Of a stretch of 64,000 nucleotides of DNA, positions 59,712-64,000 are shown in pieces. The notes beneath the pieces are model-generated. The model was given only the letters and a program-made list of their open reading frames with translations. It was not told where the DNA came from and did not search any database. Made by a program: the position numbers and the translations under genes. The stretch's first letter is position 1; each line of letters opens with the position of its first letter. Location of the stretch: positions 4,464,001 through 4,528,000 of the forward strand of contig CP082844.1 in assembly GCA_019930625.1 (NCBI GenBank), given 5' to 3'. Origin of the DNA: Nocardia asteroides (GTDB lineage: Bacteria; Actinomycetota; Actinomycetes; Mycobacteriales; Mycobacteriaceae).

Positions 59712-62700
59712 GTGACCGTGCAGCAGACCTCCTTCGACGCCGCGTTCGACGCGGCCGCGTTCGAGCCGTACGGCCCGTTACCCACTGGCACGACCGTGCT
59801 GGAGGCCAGCGCGGGCACCGGCAAGACCCACGCCATCGTCGGTCTGGCCGTCCGCTACGTCGCCGAGGCCGGGATCGATGTGTCCCAGCTGCTACTGGTG
59901 ACGTTCAGCCGGGCCGCGACCCAGGAACTGCGGGAACGCACCCGCGACCGATTCGTCGCCGTCGCCGCCGGGTTGGCCGATCCGGCCGCGGCGCGAGCAC
60001 ACGCCGACGAACTGGTCCGGTATCTCGCGCAGGCAGGCGAAGCCGAGGTCCGGCTGCGGCAGCGGCGGTTGCTGACCGCACTGTCGGATTTCGACGCGGG
60101 CACCATCGCCACCACACACAGCTTCTGTCAGCGCATGCTGGACGAGCTCGGGCTCGCGGGCGAACACGACCCCGGCACCCGACTGGTGGAGACCGTCGAC
60201 GACCTGGTCGGCACGGTTGTCGATGACCTGTACCTGAACCGCTACGCCCGCGCCGAACCGCCGTGCGCGCTGAAAGAGGCTCGCACGCTGGCGCTGGCCG
60301 CGGTGCGGGACCGGCACGCGGCCCTCGTGCCCGACGGCGAATCCGGCGCGGGCGAGCGGGTGGCGTTCGCGCAGGCAGTGCGCGCGGAGACCGAGCGCCG
60401 CAAACGGCTGGCCGGGTTGCGCGACTTCGACGACCTGCTGGTGCTGCTGCACGACGTGCTCGCAGATCCCGAGCACGGCCCGCTCGCGTGCCGCCGTATC
60501 CGCGCGCGCTACCGGGTCGCCCTGGTCGACGAGTTCCAGGACACCGACCCGCTGCAATGGGACATCCTGCGCAGGTCGTTCCACGGACACACCACCTTGG
60601 TGCTGGTCGGCGATCCCAAACAGGCGATCTACGCCTTCCGCGGCGCGGAAGTGCTCAGCTATCTGGACGCGGTCGCGCACGCCGACACCCGGAGAGAGCT
60701 CACCACGAACTGGCGCAGCGACGCGGGACTCCTGGCCGCGCTGGACCACCTGCACGGGGGCGCGGCGCTGGGGCACGAGGAGATCCGCGTCTATCCGGTC
60801 GCCCCGACCAGGCCGTGGTCGCGGCTGTCCGGACCGGCCGAGCTCACCACGCCGATGCGGTTGCGGTGCCTGCCGCGCACCGGCGCGGGGCCGCTGAACA
60901 AGTCCGGTTTCCCGGCGGTCGGCCGCATGCGGGCCAAGGTCGCCGACGATCTCGCCGCCGACATCGTCCGCCTGCTGGAATCTGGCGTGCTGCTGGACGC
61001 GAAGGCCGAACCCGCTCTCGCCGAAGCGGATTCGGTCTCGGACCGGGCCGTGGAGGCGGCACGCAGGCCGGTCGGGCCCGGTGACATCGCGGTGCTGGTG
61101 CGCACCCGCTCGCAGATCGACGTCGTGCGCGCCGCGCTGGATCGCGTCGGCGTCGCCTCCGTGCTCGCCGGCGGGGTCAGCGTCTTCGCGACCGCCAGCG
61201 CCACCGACTGGCTGTGGGTGCTGCGCGCGCTGGAACAGCCGCACCGGGCCGACCGGGTGCGGCTGGCCGCGTGCACACCGTTGCTCGGCGTCACCGCCGC
61301 CGAGATCGACAGCGGGGGCGCGGATCTGGTCGGGCGGGTCAGCGCCCAATTGCGGGAGGCGGCGCGTCTGTTCGCCCGCGCGGGATTCGCGGCCGTCTTC
61401 GAGAAGATCGCTGCCGAAGCGCGCCTGGCGCAGCGACTGCTCGCCGTGGAGAACGGGGAGCGGCAGCTCACCGACCTGCGGCACATCGCGCAGTTGCTCG
61501 ACCAGGTCGCGCTCACCGAGGGCCTGGGGCTGACCGCGCTGACCCGGTGGCTGGCCGACCGGGTGCGCGATCCCGCCTCCGGCGCCGTCGCCGACCGCAG
61601 TCGCAGGCTGGACCGCGACGCCGCCGCCGTGCAGATCGCTACCGTGCACGCCAGCAAGGGACTCGAATTCCCGGTGGTCTACTTGCCCTTCGCGTGGGAC
61701 AGCGCGAAGAACCCCTATCCGGCGACATTGCTGTTCCACGCCGACGACGGTGCGCGCGTGCTGGACGTCGGCGGTCCGGATGCTCCGGGATACGCCGAAC
61801 GCAAGGCGCGCAGCGAAGCCGAGGAGGCGGGGGAGGAGCTGCGGCTGCTCTACGTCGCGCTGACCCGGGCCATGTGCCAGATCGTCGCCTGGTGGGCGCC
61901 CGCGATCACCACCGCGGCCTCGCCGCTGCACCGAATGGTCTTCGGCCGCGCCGATCGCGGCGCCGTCATCGCCAACCGCGCCCCCGTGCCCGTCGATGCC
62001 GTTGCCGCGCAGTCTCTTTCGGCATGGGCACAGGACGCGGCCGTCGCCATCTCCGTAACCGCGGTGGCCGGAAGCGACGACGTCGCGATCCGGTGGGCCC
62101 GCACCGAGCCCGCGCAGGGCGAACTGGCCGCCGCACGCTTTCACCGGGTGCTGGACCAGCAGTGGCGGCGCACGTCGTACTCGGCGCTGACCGCCTCCGC
62201 CCACGGTCCGGTGGTGCCGGCGTCCGACAGCGAACCGGAGGACCCCCGGGGACCGGGCGACGAGCCCGCCGGCACCTCCCTGGTGGGCGCGGGGGAGCCG
62301 GAGCTGACCGGCGCGGCCTCGCTGATGAACACGCTGCCCTACGGCGCTGAGTTCGGCACGCTGGTGCACGGCGTGCTGGAGCGGATAGACACCGGCTGCG
62401 CGGATCTGGCAGCCGAGGTGCACGACCGGTGCCGCGAGGCGGTGGGCGAGCTCATGGCCGAGATGGACCCGGAACTGCTGGCCACCGCGTTGCTCGCGGT
62501 GCTGCGTACCCCACTCGACGGCGCCTGCCTGGCCGACGTCGCCCCTCGGGACCGCCTCACCGAGCTCGAGTTCGAATTGCCGTTGGCGGGCGGGGACCGG
62601 GTCGGCGCCACCACGGCGACGCTGCGGCGCATCGCCGATCTGCTGCGCGACCACCTTCCGGCCGACGACGACCTGAGCACGTACGCCGACCATTTGGCGG

Positions 62701-63110
62701 CGCTGGAGGACATCCCGCTGCGCGGCTACCTCACCGGCAGCATCGACGCCGTGCTGCGCGTGTCCGACGGCGCGGCCCCGCGGTTCGTCGTCGTCGACTA
62801 CAAGACCAACCGGTTGGGCGCCGGTGACCTCACCGTCGCGCATTACACCCGCGATCGCATGGCCGCCGAGATGCTGCGCTCCCACTATCCGCTGCAGGCC
62901 CTGCTGTATTCGGTTGCCCTGCACCGCTACCTGCGCTGGCGGCTGCCCGGCTACGACCCCGCCCGGCACCTCGGCGGTGTTCGGTACCTGTTCGTGCGCG
63001 GCATGATCGGACCGCGGACACCCGACGGCTGCGGCGTCTTCGACTGGTACCCGCCTGCCGATCTGGTCGTCGCGCTGTCGGCGCTGCTGGCGGGGGAGGC
63101 GCCGCAGTGA
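59712..63110 (+). CDS. recB: RecB, exodeoxyribonuclease V beta subunit (helicase-nuclease)
   Basis: A 1132-residue SF1 helicase and nuclease. Walker A 'EASAGTGKTH' at 31-40; 'LVDEFQDTDPLQWDIL' (Walker B); 'LVGDPKQAIYAFRGAEV'; 'TVHASKGLEFPVVYLP'; the C-terminal RecB nuclease motif Asp1029-Tyr-Lys1031 in 'VVVDYKTNRLG'. GTG 59712 has GGAGG nine bases upstream; the open frame extends far upstream without meaning. The last bases overlap the recD start (GTGA), coupling recB and recD. Confidence 0.96.
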   Translation: MTVQQTSFDAAFDAAAFEPYGPLPTGTTVLEASAGTGKTHAIVGLAVRYVAEAGIDVSQLLLVTFSRAATQELRERTRDRFVAVAAGLADPAAARAHADELVRYLAQAGEAEVRLRQRRLLTALSDFDAGTIATTHSFCQRMLDELGLAGEHDPGTRLVETVDDLVGTVVDDLYLNRYARAEPPCALKEARTLALAAVRDRHAALVPDGESGAGERVAFAQAVRAETERRKRLAGLRDFDDLLVLLHDVLADPEHGPLACRRIRARYRVALVDEFQDTDPLQWDILRRSFHGHTTLVLVGDPKQAIYAFRGAEVLSYLDAVAHADTRRELTTNWRSDAGLLAALDHLHGGAALGHEEIRVYPVAPTRPWSRLSGPAELTTPMRLRCLPRTGAGPLNKSGFPAVGRMRAKVADDLAADIVRLLESGVLLDAKAEPALAEADSVSDRAVEAARRPVGPGDIAVLVRTRSQIDVVRAALDRVGVASVLAGGVSVFATASATDWLWVLRALEQPHRADRVRLAACTPLLGVTAAEIDSGGADLVGRVSAQLREAARLFARAGFAAVFEKIAAEARLAQRLLAVENGERQLTDLRHIAQLLDQVALTEGLGLTALTRWLADRVRDPASGAVADRSRRLDRDAAAVQIATVHASKGLEFPVVYLPFAWDSAKNPYPATLLFHADDGARVLDVGGPDAPGYAERKARSEAEEAGEELRLLYVALTRAMCQIVAWWAPAITTAASPLHRMVFGRADRGAVIANRAPVPVDAVAAQSLSAWAQDAAVAISVTAVAGSDDVAIRWARTEPAQGELAAARFHRVLDQQWRRTSYSALTASAHGPVVPASDSEPEDPRGPGDEPAGTSLVGAGEPELTGAASLMNTLPYGAEFGTLVHGVLERIDTGCADLAAEVHDRCREAVGELMAEMDPELLATALLAVLRTPLDGACLADVAPRDRLTELEFELPLAGGDRVGATTATLRRIADLLRDHLPADDDLSTYADHLAALEDIPLRGYLTGSIDAVLRVSDGAAPRFVVVDYKTNRLGAGDLTVAHYTRDRMAAEMLRSHYPLQALLYSVALHRYLRWRLPGYDPARHLGGVRYLFVRGMIGPRTPDGCGVFDWYPPADLVVALSALLAGEAPQ

Positions 63111-64000
63111 CCTCGATCCAGGTGGCGCAGCGGGGGACCGGTCTGCTGCGCACGTTCAACGAGGCCGGTGTGCTGTCGGCGGCCGACGTGCACGTGGCGC
63201 TGCGGCTGGGCCGGCTGGGCCGGGAATCGTCGGAGCCGGTGCTGTTCGCCGCGGCGCTGGCCGTGCGAGCGGTGCGTTCCGGCTCGGTGTGCCTGGAACT
63301 GCACCGGATGCGGGAAATCGGTGTCGACGCCGACGAAACCTGGGACGCGGGCATCGATCCGGCGACGCTGCCGTGGCCGGACATCCCGGCGGTGGTCGCC
63401 GCGCTGCGGGCGAGCCCGCTGGTGCGCGGCGGACCGGCGGGGCCGTTGCGGCCGCTTCGCCTGGTCGAGTCCCGAGGACCGGACGATTCCGGCCCGCTGC
63501 TCTACCTCGACCGGTACTACCGGCAGGAGCAGACGATCCGGCGCGTGCTCACCGAGCGCTCCGCCCACCACCCGGTGGTCGACCCGCGCATCGTGCGGCG
63601 CGAACTGGACCGGCTGTTCGACGCGCCGGTCGGCACGGCGCCGGATCGCCAGCGGCTGGCCGCCGCGCTCGCCGCGACGCACTGGACCACGGTGGTCGCG
63701 GGCGGGCCGGGCACCGGCAAGACCCACACGATCGCGCGGATCATCGCCTTGCTGTCCGCGCATCGGGAGGCCGAGCCGAAGCTGCCCGCGCTGCGCATCG
63801 CGCTGGCCGCTCCCACCGGGAAGGCGGCCGCGCGATTGCAGGAAGCCGTGCGCGAACAAGCCGTTTCGCTCGGACTGCCCGAACTCACCGCCGCCACCCT
63901 GCACCGGTTGCTCGGCTGGCAGCGTGGTCGCAGCACCCGGTTCAAGCATCACGAGTTCAACCGGCTGCCCTATGACGTGATCGTGGTCGACGAGACCTCG
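63107..64000 (+). CDS. recD: RecD, exodeoxyribonuclease V alpha subunit, N-terminal part (runs off the window)
   Basis: The first 298 codons of an open frame that continues past the window end. 5'-3' SF1 helicase subunit of RecBCD. N-terminal helical domain ('LLRTFNEAGVLSAADVHVALRLGRL'), then Walker A 'VVAGGPGTGKTHTIARI' near residue 198, 'LAAPTGKAAARLQEAV' near 245, 'TLHRLLGWQ' near 265 and Walker B 'VIVVDETS' at the edge. The GTG overlaps the recB stop. Confidence 0.95.
   Translation, partial: MTSIQVAQRGTGLLRTFNEAGVLSAADVHVALRLGRLGRESSEPVLFAAALAVRAVRSGSVCLELHRMREIGVDADETWDAGIDPATLPWPDIPAVVAALRASPLVRGGPAGPLRPLRLVESRGPDDSGPLLYLDRYYRQEQTIRRVLTERSAHHPVVDPRIVRRELDRLFDAPVGTAPDRQRLAAALAATHWTTVVAGGPGTGKTHTIARIIALLSAHREAEPKLPALRIALAAPTGKAAARLQEAVREQAVSLGLPELTAATLHRLLGWQRGRSTRFKHHEFNRLPYDVIVVDETS

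Overview
The window is about 64 kb of very GC-rich DNA packed with genes on both strands. It comes from a mycolic-acid-containing actinobacterium, most likely Nocardia or a close relative in the Nocardiaceae. The grounds are the mabA-inhA pair for mycolate elongation, a long stretch that keeps the gene order of Mycobacterium tuberculosis Rv1461-Rv1466 and Rv1473-Rv1488, a DUF4189 secreted protein, urease accessory genes and GTG/TTG starts throughout. I saw no transposase, integrase, CRISPR array, rRNA or tRNA.

Layout. 1-4.6 kb: the SUF iron-sulfur operon (sufB end, sufD, sufC, sufS, sufU, sufT). 5.0-8.9 kb: an accessory block with a DUF4189 protein, an SDR reductase, a KAS III ketosynthase, a second ketosynthase-fold protein without the catalytic cysteine, and a 54-residue hydrophilic protein. 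9-16.2 kb: an NDH-2-like flavoprotein, Ku translationally coupled to a lycopene cyclase, an MMPL transporter and a membrane-anchored protein. 16.2-19.8 kb: an SDR, an ABC-F ATPase, its small HTH neighbour and a DHFR-like reductase. 19.7-21.2 kb: a two-gene minus-strand operon of a 151-residue protein with a Thr/Lys/Ser/Asp-rich C-terminus and an MvdD-type ATP-grasp enzyme, a candidate graspetide (omega-ester or omega-amide peptide) system. 21.6-24.2 kb: cupin, MarR, a LysB-like hydrolase and AcnR. 24.4-33.3 kb: aconitase, the Rv1476 homologue, RipA, MoxR, DUF58 and VWA proteins. 33.4-36.2 kb: mabA, inhA and ferrochelatase. 36.2-43.8 kb: a PQ-rich membrane protein, a trypsin homologue that has lost its serine, the Rv1486c homologue, DUF3097, NfeD-SPFH, an SGNH hydrolase, a methyltransferase and a quinone-oxidoreductase-like enzyme. 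43.9-47.3 kb: a TetR/MFS efflux pair with two matching operator palindromes, a tryptophan-rich repeat membrane protein and a 59-bp tandem repeat. 47.3-50.5 kb: an SDR and ureF-ureG-ureD without ureABC, closed by a strong terminator. 50.5-55.9 kb: a secreted Gly/Ala-rich protein, an NDH-2, a P450 and a class-A beta-lactamase-like hydrolase. 56.1-64 kb: recC, recB and the start of recD.

How genes work together. SUF supplies Fe-S clusters to proteins such as aconitase. An AcnR-type operator (CAGTAC-N4-GTCCTG) lies upstream of acn, and acnR follows acn. MabA and InhA are successive FAS-II steps. MoxR-DUF58-VWA form a coupled operon beside the peptidoglycan hydrolase RipA. RecB, RecC and RecD form one helicase-nuclease. 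The least explained parts are the ATP-grasp pair, the ketosynthase pair, the pseudoprotease and the tryptophan-rich membrane protein.
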